Assembly: GCA_913020235.1 (NCBI GenBank)
Contig: CAJWBT010000002.1
Span: 1 to 22,626 of the forward strand
Reading direction: 5' to 3'
DNA length: 22,626 bases
Origin: an uncultured Chloroflexota bacterium
Lineage (GTDB): Bacteria > Chloroflexota > Dehalococcoidia > UBA3495
In this document: in pieces, positions 6,375-14,403 of the stretch
Position numbering within the stretch: the stretch's first letter is position 1
Layout of the letters: the number at the start of each line of letters is the position of its first letter
The notes under the pieces: model-generated
Databases searched by the model: none
Told to the model about the DNA's origin: nothing
What the model saw: the letters and a program-made list of their open reading frames with translations, nothing else
Translations under genes and position numbers: made by a program

Positions 6375-7130
6375 CTACTCCAGCAGCACCAGGTGCACCT
6401 CTTTCGGGCCGTGGACGCCGACCACCAAGGTCTGCTCGATGTCCGCCGTGCGGCTGGGGCCGGTGATAAAGTTCAGGTAGCTACCCATCTCGCCGCCTGC
6501 CCGGTGGTACTCAAGGCGGCGCAGCAGGAAAAAGTCGTCCAGGGTTGCGAGCACCTCCTGAGGCCGCACCAGGGCCACATGCACCGGTGGGACCACCGAC
6601 ACCAGCCGGCCGAGCCCCTGGCGGGCCAACAACACCACGGACCCGGTCTCGGCCACGGCGTAATCGGCGCCGGTTATTCCAATTCCGGCGGCTACGATCT
6701 CTTGCCGGAGCGACTCCCTGGACCTAGCCTCCCCCTGGACCACGGTGGTCACGGAAAGGCCCAGGTCTCGGAGTGCCCCGTCGACGGGCACCTGCTCGAA
6801 CACCTCTTGACCGGTGCGCACCACCCTATCGACGCCGAGAGACGCGGCCAAGGACTCTATGTAGGCGACGGCCTCTTCGTAGCCCGTCGACCGGTACACG
6901 TTCCAGCCGCCGAGCTGGGCCATCCGGGCCAGCCGGTCCAAGAGGACCGTCCGGTCCTCGGCCAGGCGGCGGTGGACCGCGGCGGCCTCGGCTTCCAGGC
7001 CGGAAAGGGTGTCCTCCAGCCGGGGATACGGAGGGTCCGGGGGCGTCGCATCCCGGCCCAGTGCCCGCCGCACCGAACTGAGAAACTCGTCCTTGGGGGT
7101 CCCCGGCAGTCCGGCCGTCCTAGCGGTCAA
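6375..7130 (-). CDS. lutC: Lactate utilization protein LutC (LUD domain)
   Basis: This 251-residue LUD-domain protein is the third subunit of the LutABC L-lactate oxidase complex, which converts L-lactate to pyruvate in the cytosol. Family signatures are clear: DYAVAETGSVVLL in the centre, PPVHVALVRPQEVLATLDD, and the C-terminal ITGPSRTADIEQTLVVGVHG ending in HLVLLE. The TTG start at 7130 has AGGAG 7 bases upstream and overlaps the lutB stop by 11 bases, so translation is coupled. It is the last gene of lutA-lutB-lutC and is followed closely by a long inverted repeat. Confidence 0.93.
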   Translation of the reverse strand: MTARTAGLPGTPKDEFLSSVRRALGRDATPPDPPYPRLEDTLSGLEAEAAAVHRRLAEDRTVLLDRLARMAQLGGWNVYRSTGYEEAVAYIESLAASLGVDRVVRTGQEVFEQVPVDGALRDLGLSVTTVVQGEARSRESLRQEIVAAGIGITGADYAVAETGSVVLLARQGLGRLVSVVPPVHVALVRPQEVLATLDDFFLLRRLEYHRAGGEMGSYLNFITGPSRTADIEQTLVVGVHGPKEVHLVLLE

Positions 7131-8619
7131 CGTCTCGCTCCTGGGACAGCCCCCGCCGCCAAATATCGTGGAAGGTTCGAGGCGGCAGTGCCGGCAGGTC
7201 TCGGGCCCTGGTCCAGCGGGACAAAAGAGGAAGAGGAACTCTGCGAATCCACCGGCCCCTTTTTGAAAACGGGGAGCGCGGGGAGAACGGTGACAGCGGG
7301 AACGTTAGCAAGAGTGTCTGCAAGATGCGCCCCACTTTGGAGAAGAAGGACAGGCGCCCCGGGCCGCTCATCAGCCGGGCGTAGCCCCGGGCCAGCAGCC
7401 CTTCGACGCCTCCCACGGCCCTCTCCTCCGCGTCCGGGCTTTCCGCCAGCTTGTGGCGCAGATGCAGCAGCATTCGCGGGATGTTTATTTTCAGCGGGCA
7501 GACTTCCCGGCAGGCCCCGCAAAGGCTGGAGGCATAGGGCAGGTCTTTGGCCTGCTTCAAGCCCACCAGCATGGGAGAAACCACGGCGCCGATGGGGCCG
7601 GGATAGACCCATCCGTAGGCGTGCCCGCCCACTTTTTGGTACACCGGACAGATATTCAGGCAGGCCCCGCAGCGGATGCAATAGAGGGCTTCTCGCAGCT
7701 CCGGGTCGGCCAGCATCCGGGAGCGCCCGTTGTCGACCAGCACCAGGTGGAACTCCTCGGGGCCATCTTCGTCGTCCTGGCGGCGAGGGCCGGTGATCAT
7801 GCTCACGTAGCTGGTTATCCGCTGGCCGGTGGCCGAGCGGGGCAGCAGCCGGAGGAAGACGGCCAGGTCTTGCAGCGAGGGAATGACCTTCTCCATTCCG
7901 GTGATGGCTATGTGGATGCGAGGAGCGGAGGTGCAGAGCCGCCCGTTGCCTTCGTTGGTGATGATGACCGTCGTGCCGGTCTCGGCCACCACGAAGTTGG
8001 CCCCGCTGATGCCCAGGTCCGCCTGGAGGAACTTCTCCCGCAGCACCTCCCGGGCGGCGCGGGCCATGGCTTCGATGTCGTCCAGGTGCGGCAGGCCCAG
8101 CTTCTCGGTAAACAGCCGGGCCACGTCCTCCTTGCTCTTGTGCAAGGCCGGCGCCACCAGGTGAGACGGCGTTTCTCCCGCCAGTTGGATGATGTACTCG
8201 CCCAGGTCGGTCTCGTATACTTCGACCCCCTCCGACTCAAGGACGGGGTTCAGCGCCAGCTCTTCGGAGACCATGGACTTGCTCTTGGTGGCTATCCGCA
8301 CGTTCCGGGTCCGGACCAGGTCCGCGACGATGGCGTTGGCCTCGTCCGCATCGGCGGCGAAGTGCACCTGCCCTCCCGCTTTGGTCACGGAGTCATAGAG
8401 GCGCTCCAGGTAATAGTCCAGGTGGTTCAAGGCGTGGGTCTTGATCCGTCGAGCCTGCTCCTGCCACGCCTTCCACACCTCAGGCGTGACCTCATCGATG
8501 GCCTGCAACCTGGCGTTATCGAAGCCGGAGCCGACCCGCCGCAGCGCCCGCTGGAGCTGGGGGTCTCGCATAGAGCGCTCGGAGGCCTTGAAAAAGTCCC
8601 GGGTCTTGATTTGGGCCAC
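7120..8619 (-). CDS. lutB: Lactate utilization iron-sulfur protein LutB
   Basis: This 499-residue protein has an N-terminal LUD domain (about residues 60-300: SKSMVSEE, DLGEYIIQL, PSHLVAPALHKSKED, VAETGTTVIITNEGNGRL) and two 4Fe-4S motifs. These are CIRCGACLNICP (Cys314, 317, 320, 324) and CGACREVCP (Cys367, 370, 374). A short DUF3390-like C-terminus follows, with TRARDLPALPPRTFHDIW. It is the electron-transfer core of LutABC. The GTG at 8619 is chosen because AAGGA lies 8 bases upstream and the protein then aligns with known LutB starts; a GTG at 8736 would add 39 unconserved residues without a ribosome site. Residues 440-460 are a Ser/Pro/Arg-rich insert that may come from a palindromic element. 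Confidence 0.93.
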   Translation of the reverse strand: MAQIKTRDFFKASERSMRDPQLQRALRRVGSGFDNARLQAIDEVTPEVWKAWQEQARRIKTHALNHLDYYLERLYDSVTKAGGQVHFAADADEANAIVADLVRTRNVRIATKSKSMVSEELALNPVLESEGVEVYETDLGEYIIQLAGETPSHLVAPALHKSKEDVARLFTEKLGLPHLDDIEAMARAAREVLREKFLQADLGISGANFVVAETGTTVIITNEGNGRLCTSAPRIHIAITGMEKVIPSLQDLAVFLRLLPRSATGQRITSYVSMITGPRRQDDEDGPEEFHLVLVDNGRSRMLADPELREALYCIRCGACLNICPVYQKVGGHAYGWVYPGPIGAVVSPMLVGLKQAKDLPYASSLCGACREVCPLKINIPRMLLHLRHKLAESPDAEERAVGGVEGLLARGYARLMSGPGRLSFFSKVGRILQTLLLTFPLSPFSPRSPFSKRGRWIRRVPLPLLSRWTRARDLPALPPRTFHDIWRRGLSQERDVDR

Positions 8620-8745
8620 TTGTTGCGGTCCTTTCACCCTGGCTGTTGGTACAAGAATCGGGAACTGCTCGCGCCTTTCCGCGATAGGCGGAAGGGCCGG
8701 AAAGACGGACCGGGTATCAAGCCATTTACGAGACACCAGACCAGG

Positions 8746-9504
8746 CTAGCTCTCAGGCGGCGAGTCAGCCTCCTGGTCCAGGACCTGTGCCAGGTGTTGC
8801 AACCGGATGCCGGAACCCTGCCGGCTGAGCGCACCCCCGATATGCATCAGGCAACCCATGTCGCAGGAGACCAGGGCGTCGGCCCCGGTAGACATAACGT
8901 TGTTCACCTTGTCAGCCAGCATCCCCTCGGAGATGTGGGGGAACTTGACCGAGAACGCCCCGCCGAAGCCGCAGCAGGAGTCCGCCTGGGGCAGCTCCCG
9001 CAGCTCCAGGCCGCGGACCCGGCGGAGCAACTTCAGGGGCTCATCCCGTACTTCCAGCTCCCGAAGCTGGTGGCAGCCGGGGTGATAGGTTACCGTATCC
9101 GGATAGCCGGCTCCCAGGTCCTCGACGCCCAGGACCTTGACCAGGAACTCGGAAAACTCGTAGACCTTGGCCGATAGCTCCTGGGCTTGACCCAACAAGG
9201 CGGGGTCGTCTTTAAAGAGGTCAGGGTAGTAAACCCGCATCATGGCGGCACAGGAGCCAGAGGGCACCACCACGTAACGGCTTTCAGCGAAGGAGCTGAG
9301 GACCCGCCGGGCCAGCAGCCGCGCCTGCCCCGTAAAGCCGGAGTTGTATACCGGCTGGCCGCAGCAGGTCTGGTCCTGGGGAAATTCGACGTCTACCCCC
9401 AGCCGTCGCAGGACCCGCACCACGCTTACCCCTACCTCGGGATAGAGCTGGTCCACGATGCAGGTGACGAACAGGGAGGCTTTGGTCCGGGCGTCGCGAG
9501 ACAT
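8746..9504 (-). CDS. lutA: Lactate utilization protein LutA (CCG-domain Fe-S subunit)
   Basis: This 252-residue protein has the two cysteine-rich CCG repeats of the LutA / GlpC / HdrB family. The first has Cys15 (FVTCIVDQL), TCCGQP (47-49) and Cys85 (SGSC). The second has HPGCHQLREL (Cys144), SCCGFGG (177-179) and SCDMGC (214, 218). These bind an iron-sulfur cluster used in L-lactate oxidation together with LutB and LutC. The start is ATG 9504 with GAGGG about 11 bases upstream. It opens the lut operon; 126 bases separate it from the chosen lutB start. Confidence 0.94.
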   Translation of the reverse strand: MSRDARTKASLFVTCIVDQLYPEVGVSVVRVLRRLGVDVEFPQDQTCCGQPVYNSGFTGQARLLARRVLSSFAESRYVVVPSGSCAAMMRVYYPDLFKDDPALLGQAQELSAKVYEFSEFLVKVLGVEDLGAGYPDTVTYHPGCHQLRELEVRDEPLKLLRRVRGLELRELPQADSCCGFGGAFSVKFPHISEGMLADKVNNVMSTGADALVSCDMGCLMHIGGALSRQGSGIRLQHLAQVLDQEADSPPES

Positions 9505-9527
9505 TGGGAATGTTTTCCCTCGCCAGA

Positions 9528-9533
9528 ATTGTA
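9528..9533 (-). promoter_or_regulatory. Candidate -10 box (TACAAT) for the lut operon
   Basis: On the minus strand TACAAT lies 23 bases before the lutA ATG, inside the 71-bp gap after the TPP-enzyme gene. No good -35 hexamer is seen at 16-18 bases. If real, lutABC can be transcribed separately from the TPP-enzyme gene; otherwise all four genes may share a transcript. Confidence 0.25.
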
Positions 9534-9575
9534 CGGGTAAGGTTAGCAGACCCTTGAAACCGTGGCAACCGCGGG

Positions 9576-11276
9576 TCAGACTGCCAGGACCACGTCCAGG
9601 AGCGCGATCCGGCCTTCCTTCACCGCGGCCAGCGCATTCTGGAGCGCGGGCTTCAGCATCTGCGGGTCCTCTACCCGCTCTCCGTAGCCGCCGAAGGGTT
9701 CGACGAGCCGGGCGTAGTTGGGCCCCGCGATGTCCACGCCGTGGAACACCCCGCTGCCGGCGACAACCCCTTCAGGGTAAAACTCCAGGTGGGTCCGTTT
9801 CATCACGCCGTAACCGCCGTTGTTGAAGACCACGATGAGAATGGGCAGGTTGTACTCTCGGGCCGTGCCCAGCGCGGGGACAATAGGGTTGTAGAGGAAC
9901 GAGCCGTCTCCCTCCAGGGCCACGACGGTACGCTGTGGGGCTGCCAGCTTGGCGCCCAGCGCCAGGCCGAGGCCCAGTCCCAGCCCGCCGGTGGGATGAA
10001 TGTAGCTCTGGGGCTGGTTCCACCGAACCTGCCGCAGGATTGCCTGGCGGTGGGTGATGGTCTCCTCAAGGTAAATCGCATCCTGCGGCATCGCCTCGTT
10101 CAGCGCGGCGCATAGCCAGTCCGCGTCGATTGGCCGCCGGTCCTTGGCCGCAAGGGCGGCGTTCTGATGGCCCTCCTGCAGCTTGCGATGCTCGTCTGCC
10201 CAGTGGTCGTTCCGCTCCTTCAGCTTGCCGTCACCGGCGCCGCCGGCGGCCCGAAGACTTTCCACCAGGAGTTCCAGCGTGGCGGCCACATTCCCTTCCA
10301 GGTAGATGTCGGCCTGAAGGCTCTGGTACGCCATCTGGGCCTTGATGGGGTTCTCGTCTATGACCACCACGGTGCCATGGGCGGGACGGGAACTAGGCGG
10401 GTACCAGGGGACGCTGCTCCCAATGACCAGGAACAGGTCCGACTGGCGCTGGAAACGCTTCACATCGTAGCCCAGATGGAGGGGATGGTCCTTGGGAAAG
10501 TTCGCGTACAAGGGGGTGCCGCCCTCGACCACCGGCATGCCCATCAGCTCCGCCAGCTCCACCAGATGCCCGAAGGCCTCCACGTCTCGTCCGGCGGTGT
10601 CGGTCACGACCAGGGGGCTTCGGCTGGATATGATCAGCTCGGCGACCCGTTTTATCGCCGCCGTTTCCGGCTGGGTCCTTGGCGGAGCGGGCACCTTGCC
10701 CCTTCCGGAAGGCGAGGTCCACTCATGGAGCATGGTCTCGAGGGGAACGTTCAAATATGTGGGACCTTTGGGCACCCGCAGCGCCAACTCCCCTGCCCGG
10801 CACAGGGTTTCATAGAGGGTTTGGGGGCTGCTCACCTGGCCGCTCCACTTCACCACCGGGTCCACCAGCCGGTTGGCACCTCCCACGATGCCATGGTTGC
10901 GCATCCATTGCCACCCTGGATCGAAATCCGGGTCTTCCCCGTAGGTTGAAGAGCCGCCGGAGCACACCAGCATCGGGACTTCCCCCTGAAGAGCGCCTTC
11001 CAGGGCCATGGCAGCTTGCAGGGGTCCAACGCCCGCGTGCAGGAGGAGTGCCTGAAGCCGGCCGGTCATCCGGGTGTACCCCATGGCCATGGCCACCGCC
11101 AGGCTCTCATGCCAGCAATGGATGTAACTGGGGCCATCGGCTTCGTTGGCCCGTTGGCGGGCCAGGGCCTCCCACACCGGCGGCCACTCCGTCCCAGGTG
11201 AGGAGATGATGTAATCGACACCCAAGTTCCGGAACGCCTCTAGAATGGCCTCTCCACCGTCATAAGCCTGGCTCAC
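9576..11276 (-). CDS. Thiamine-diphosphate-dependent enzyme (acetolactate synthase / 2-oxoacid decarboxylase-like)
   Basis: This 566-residue protein has the three-domain layout of the acetohydroxyacid synthase superfamily. The N-terminal pyrimidine-binding domain has the catalytic Glu57 in CWHESLAVAMAMGY. The central domain lies around residues 210-340. The C-terminal diphosphate-binding domain has GDGS at 456-459 and the NN at 485-486 (magnesium/TPP motif). Glu57 argues against glyoxylate carboligase, which has Val there. The N-terminal lobe (SSPGTEWPPVWEAL) is unlike canonical IlvB, and no small subunit is nearby, so valine biosynthesis is unlikely. The start is GTG 11276 with a strong GAGGAGGG 8 bases upstream. 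It lies between the alcohol dehydrogenase and lutA in one orientation. Decarboxylation or carboligation of a 2-oxoacid is likely; the substrate is unknown. Confidence 0.85.
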   Translation of the reverse strand: MSQAYDGGEAILEAFRNLGVDYIISSPGTEWPPVWEALARQRANEADGPSYIHCWHESLAVAMAMGYTRMTGRLQALLLHAGVGPLQAAMALEGALQGEVPMLVCSGGSSTYGEDPDFDPGWQWMRNHGIVGGANRLVDPVVKWSGQVSSPQTLYETLCRAGELALRVPKGPTYLNVPLETMLHEWTSPSGRGKVPAPPRTQPETAAIKRVAELIISSRSPLVVTDTAGRDVEAFGHLVELAELMGMPVVEGGTPLYANFPKDHPLHLGYDVKRFQRQSDLFLVIGSSVPWYPPSSRPAHGTVVVIDENPIKAQMAYQSLQADIYLEGNVAATLELLVESLRAAGGAGDGKLKERNDHWADEHRKLQEGHQNAALAAKDRRPIDADWLCAALNEAMPQDAIYLEETITHRQAILRQVRWNQPQSYIHPTGGLGLGLGLALGAKLAAPQRTVVALEGDGSFLYNPIVPALGTAREYNLPILIVVFNNGGYGVMKRTHLEFYPEGVVAGSGVFHGVDIAGPNYARLVEPFGGYGERVEDPQMLKPALQNALAAVKEGRIALLDVVLAV

Positions 11277-11441
11277 TGCTCAAGCCCTCCTCAGAACCAC
11301 AACTTTGGGAATCCGTGCTTACCGACGCGCCCGGAGGCGAGTGTCCTCGCTCGCGGCCACCCCGTCAAGAAGCAAAACGGACCGCCCTTCTAGCAAAACC
11401 CTGCGCAGGGACGGCCGGCAAGAACCTTTGTGTGTGGGCCG

Positions 11442-12470
11442 CTACCTCTGGGGCTCGACGATCACCTTCAACGAGGACTGGGCCTCGGCTGTAAGCTTGA
11501 ATCCAAGGCCCGTATCCGCCAATCCCAGCCGGTGGGTGATCATCTCGCCCACCCGAACCCTTCGAGCCCGGATAAGCTCCAGCGCCGTGGCCAGGTCGGC
11601 TGGTCCGGCGGCGTATGATGTGGTGAGGGTAACGCAGTTCCGAAAAAAGGTGTCGTTCACCGAGACCGAGATAGTTGCGCCCGGCTCGGTGGGCGCGAAG
11701 AAGAGGATAGTACCGCCGCGCTCCACGGATTGCAACGCCTGTTGAAGGGCCGGCGCAGCCCCGGTGCAAACTATTACCAGATCAGCCAGCCGGCCGTCGT
11801 TGACCTGACGCATGCGGTCCGGCACATCTTCGCTCGCCCGGAAAACGGCCTCGGCCCCAAACTGCCGCGCCGCCTCCAACCGGTAATCGACCATATCCGT
11901 GGCTACTATTCGGCCCGCGCCCAGGGCTGCAGCCAATTGAATGTGCAGCAGCCCGGTGAGGCCGCTGCCCAGGACCAGAACGCTCTGGCCCGGCGGAAGT
12001 GCCGCCCGTTGTTGCCCCCGCAGAACGCAGCCCAGAGGCTCGACAAAAGTGGCCTCTTCGAAGGACACCTCGGCGGGTAGCGGGCACACTCCGCGGTCGA
12101 CATTTATGGCGGGGACCCGAAGGTACTCGGAGAAGCCCCCGGGGTCAAAAGTGGTCTGACGGAGGGTATCGCAGACGGTGTGATGCCCGCTCAAACAGTG
12201 GTAGCACGTATTGCAGGGCACGTGATGGGTCACCAAGACCCTGTCGCCCACCTGGTAGCGTTCCACCCCATCCCCAACTTGGGTGACCACACCGGCCAGC
12301 TCGTGTCCCAGCACCACGGGCGCCCGAGCGATGCGATACCACTCCATGACGTCGCTGCCGCAGATGCCGCTGGCCTCGACGCGGAGCAACAGCTCCCTCG
12401 GGCCGATGGGCGGCACCGGCATGTCCTCCACCCGCACGTCCTGGTTGTTGTAGTACATCGCCACGCGCAT
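11442..12470 (-). CDS. Zinc-dependent medium-chain alcohol dehydrogenase
   Basis: This 342-residue protein belongs to the zinc MDR family (threonine / sorbitol dehydrogenase type). Catalytic zinc ligands are Cys37 (GICGSD) and His56-Glu57 (GHE). The structural zinc motif C-x2-C-x2-C-x7-C is complete (Cys86, 89, 92, 100). A Rossmann fold with VLVLGSGLTGLLHIQLA and the following ATD favours NAD(H). It oxidises a secondary alcohol or polyol, or reduces the matching ketone; the substrate is not readable. The start is ATG 12470, with GAGG about 10 bases upstream. It lies between the LsrF-like gene and the TPP enzyme, in the same direction, with gaps of 224 and 165 bases. Confidence 0.92.
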   Translation of the reverse strand: MRVAMYYNNQDVRVEDMPVPPIGPRELLLRVEASGICGSDVMEWYRIARAPVVLGHELAGVVTQVGDGVERYQVGDRVLVTHHVPCNTCYHCLSGHHTVCDTLRQTTFDPGGFSEYLRVPAINVDRGVCPLPAEVSFEEATFVEPLGCVLRGQQRAALPPGQSVLVLGSGLTGLLHIQLAAALGAGRIVATDMVDYRLEAARQFGAEAVFRASEDVPDRMRQVNDGRLADLVIVCTGAAPALQQALQSVERGGTILFFAPTEPGATISVSVNDTFFRNCVTLTTSYAAGPADLATALELIRARRVRVGEMITHRLGLADTGLGFKLTAEAQSSLKVIVEPQR

Positions 12471-12512
12471 GTTGCCCGTACCTCGGCAGATCAGCTATCC
12501 AGTCGTTGGGTC

Positions 12513-12558
12513 AAATCCCCCTCAGTCCCCCTTTATAAAGGGGGATACAGGGGGATTT
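12513..12558. repeat. Palindromic repeat, AAATCCCCC family, copy 1
   Basis: The 22-base arms 12513-12534 and 12537-12558 pair at 19 of 22 positions around a 2-base centre. Each arm contains AAATCCCCCT and TCCCCCTTT, or the complement. A second copy lies at 21436-21482. This CCCCC...GGGGG palindrome is a known dispersed intergenic element in diverse bacteria. Here it separates the LsrF-like gene from the alcohol dehydrogenase gene and may attenuate or end transcription between them. Confidence 0.85.
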
Positions 12559-12694
12559 TGTTCACCATCGATGCCTCAAATTGATTTTAGCTGTCAATGC
12601 AACGGTCAGCAGCAAAGGGGGCCGATGAAGAATTCATCTTTCGCTCGGTCCCACGGTCAATTCATGGACCAGTGAGGCGCCCCAGTCTTCGGCA

Positions 12695-13510
12695 TCAAAC
12701 TGACAGAGGCACGGTGGCGAGTTCGCCGGCCTTGGTGCTCTGGAATATCTGCCCGGCCTCTTCTACGGAGCCGTTTTCGTGGATGATGTGACGCAAGGCC
12801 CTGATCATGGCCACGGGGTGGTCGTTCTGCCAGATGTTCCTCCCCAGGTTCACCCCGATAGCGCCGTTTTGCAGGCCATCGTGTACAAACTCGAATACCT
12901 CCCGCTCGGTGTCCACTTGTGGCCCCCCGGCCATGACCACCGGAACCGGGCAACCCGTGACTATTTTGTCAAAGTCCTCGGCGCACCAATAGGTTTTCAC
13001 CACCCGTGCTCCCAACTCGGCGGCGATGCGGCAGCTCAAAGCCAGATAACGGGCGTCTCGGTCCAGCTCCCTGCCAACCGCGGTGACAGCCATTACTGGA
13101 ATGCCGTATTTTTCGCCCGCATCAACCAGCTTGCCCAGGTTTAGTAGTGATTGACGCTCGTAATCGGTACCAACGAATATGGAAATACCCACCGCAGCCA
13201 CATTCAGCCGGACAGCATCCTCCATGGATGTGGTTATACCTTCGTCCGCCAGGTCCTTCCCCACCATGCTCGTTCCGCCGGAAACCCTGAGGATGATCGG
13301 TTTGGTATTCGACGGGTCAATCGACGAGCGCAGCACCCCCCGGGTAACGAAGACAGCATCTGCATAGGGAAGGAGCGGCGCCAAGGTCTTGCCGGGTTCC
13401 TCCAACATTCTGGTGGGACCCTGGAAGTATCCGTGGTCGATCGGCAAATACAAACAGCGGCCGTCCGGTTGGATCAGCCGCGCCAAGCGGTTCGCCATTC
13501 CCCAGTCCAT
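12695..13510 (-). CDS. lsrF: LsrF-like class I aldolase / thiolase
   Basis: This 271-residue TIM-barrel protein resembles E. coli LsrF along its whole length: DWGMANRLARL, DHGYFQGPT, TRGVLRSS, SMEDAVRLN, AVTAVGRELDRDARY, VVKTY, GCPVPVVMAGG and GRNIWQNDHPVAM. The Schiff-base lysine is Lys172 and Asp25-His26 form the other active-site motif. LsrF transfers an acetyl group from 3-hydroxy-5-phosphonooxypentane-2,4-dione to CoA in autoinducer-2 breakdown. No lsrA/B/C/D/K/G/R gene is in this window, so the substrate may differ and the symbol marks family only. The ATG at 13510 has GAGG 7 bases upstream; a 58-residue upstream extension in the same frame is Arg/Gly-rich and rejected. It heads a co-oriented run of six catabolic genes. 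Confidence 0.88.
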   Translation of the reverse strand: MDWGMANRLARLIQPDGRCLYLPIDHGYFQGPTRMLEEPGKTLAPLLPYADAVFVTRGVLRSSIDPSNTKPIILRVSGGTSMVGKDLADEGITTSMEDAVRLNVAAVGISIFVGTDYERQSLLNLGKLVDAGEKYGIPVMAVTAVGRELDRDARYLALSCRIAAELGARVVKTYWCAEDFDKIVTGCPVPVVMAGGPQVDTEREVFEFVHDGLQNGAIGVNLGRNIWQNDHPVAMIRALRHIIHENGSVEEAGQIFQSTKAGELATVPLSV

Positions 13511-13894
13511 GTTGTTACCTCGCTTCCTTTGCGCCGTCATACTCCGTTCAAGAGTTACACCCGTGCGTTCCCGGCGGCAACGAGCTTCCGGTGCTCTTGA
13601 GCGCCTCCCACCCTGCCCGGGCGCCCCTATTCTACCAGCTTCGCCTCCGGGCGGCGAGGTGCGGCCCGAAGCACGGGAAGCCAACAGTTTGAGCCGCTGT
13701 TCCGGCTGGAGAGTGATATCAGGCCAGTCTCGGAGCGTCTATTGGGGATTCTGGTTCGTGTCCCGCATCCCAGTCCGACGATGGCACACCTGCCGGCCGT
13801 GGGTCTCCGGGTGGAGGGCCGATGCAGAGACGGAGGCTGCCCACCAACGAGCAGCAGGCGCTGGCAAGCAATCTAATAAGGTATCGCCGACACG
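13511..13894. other. Intergenic region without recognisable gene
   Basis: About 380 bases lie between the LsrF-like gene start and the terminator of the small upstream gene. Open frames exist on both strands but are Arg/Pro/Ser-rich and lack family motifs or a good start. The region should hold the promoter of the LsrF-like gene; no clear -35/-10 pair was found. Confidence 0.5.
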
Positions 13895-13933
13895 AAAAGT
13901 GGCCGCCCTCGACCCAGGCCGAGGGCGGCCACT
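13895..13933 (-). terminator. Rho-independent terminator (minus strand)
   Basis: A perfect 14-bp GC-rich stem (arms 13898-13911 and 13920-13933, around AGTGGCCGCCCTCG) encloses an 8-base loop. On the minus strand it is followed by TTTTCG. It lies 65 bases after the stop of the 91-residue protein gene, so it most likely ends the amidohydrolase / small-protein transcript. Confidence 0.85.
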
Positions 13934-13998
13934 ATCACCAGCGTGATTGATTTGGTTGGGCTAACGCGTCTGTCGCAGCAACCGGGCCGTCGGCCCGA

Positions 13999-14274
13999 CT
14001 ACTCCGTTGCCGTCGCCCGCGTCCGGCAGGAGTGGCAACCACATTCTCGCCGGTTCCGGAAAAGCCCACCGTATATGAGGTCCACCATCTCTTTTTCGGT
14101 CAGGCTGTACGACTCGCCCGACGCCAGGAACTCTCGCATGTGGTCCGCTTGGTCGGCTTCTTCGTCGGGAGCCAGACTGTTGCCATGAAGTACCGACTTG
14201 CAAGCGTACTCCCGCAGGATGGAGAGTTGCCGCGCCATGACTTCTTTGGGGTCTGCCAAGGTGGGGCTACTCAT
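13999..14274 (-). CDS. Small Cys-containing protein of unknown function
   Basis: This 91-residue protein is not recognised. It is acidic and helical in the middle (DEEADQADHMREFL, SLTEKEMVDLIYGGLF). It ends in a basic Cys cluster, C-x-C-x2-C (Cys78, 80, 83) in RRECGCHSCRTR, which could bind metal; one more Cys is at 25. No signal peptide or membrane segment is seen. It looks real because the ATG at 14274 follows a strong GGAGGAGGAG site and the gene ends in a clear terminator. It lies 129 bases after the amidohydrolase stop, in the same direction, and may share its transcript. Confidence 0.7.
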   Translation of the reverse strand: MSSPTLADPKEVMARQLSILREYACKSVLHGNSLAPDEEADQADHMREFLASGESYSLTEKEMVDLIYGGLFRNRRECGCHSCRTRATATE

Positions 14275-14403
14275 GATGCTCCTCCTCCACTGACGCCTTC
14301 TCGACTCCTTAGCTATCAGTTTGGCAGAAAGGCTGTCCTTTTGTATCGCTCTGGAGAGTGAGTTTCGGGATGAAAAAAGGGCTAGCCCGCGGCGCTCGTC
14401 CGC

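Noticed and set aside
6345..9177. Two very long plus-strand open frames (483 and 574 codons)
   Set aside because: They lie opposite lutC, lutB and lutA, which have full sets of conserved motifs; the plus frames have none.
9576..11276. TPP enzyme as glyoxylate carboligase working with the glycerate kinase
   Set aside because: Glyoxylate carboligase has Val at the catalytic Glu position; here Glu57 is present, and no tartronate semialdehyde reductase or hydroxypyruvate isomerase is nearby.
12695..13684. N-terminally extended LsrF-like protein from 13684
   Set aside because: The extra 58 residues are Arg/Gly-rich and unconserved, while the internal ATG at 13510 has a good ribosome site and the family start.
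13389..13946. Plus-strand 185-codon frame in the gap upstream of the LsrF-like gene
   Set aside because: It is Arg/Ser/Pro-rich, partly antisense to the LsrF-like gene, runs through the terminator stem and lacks motifs.
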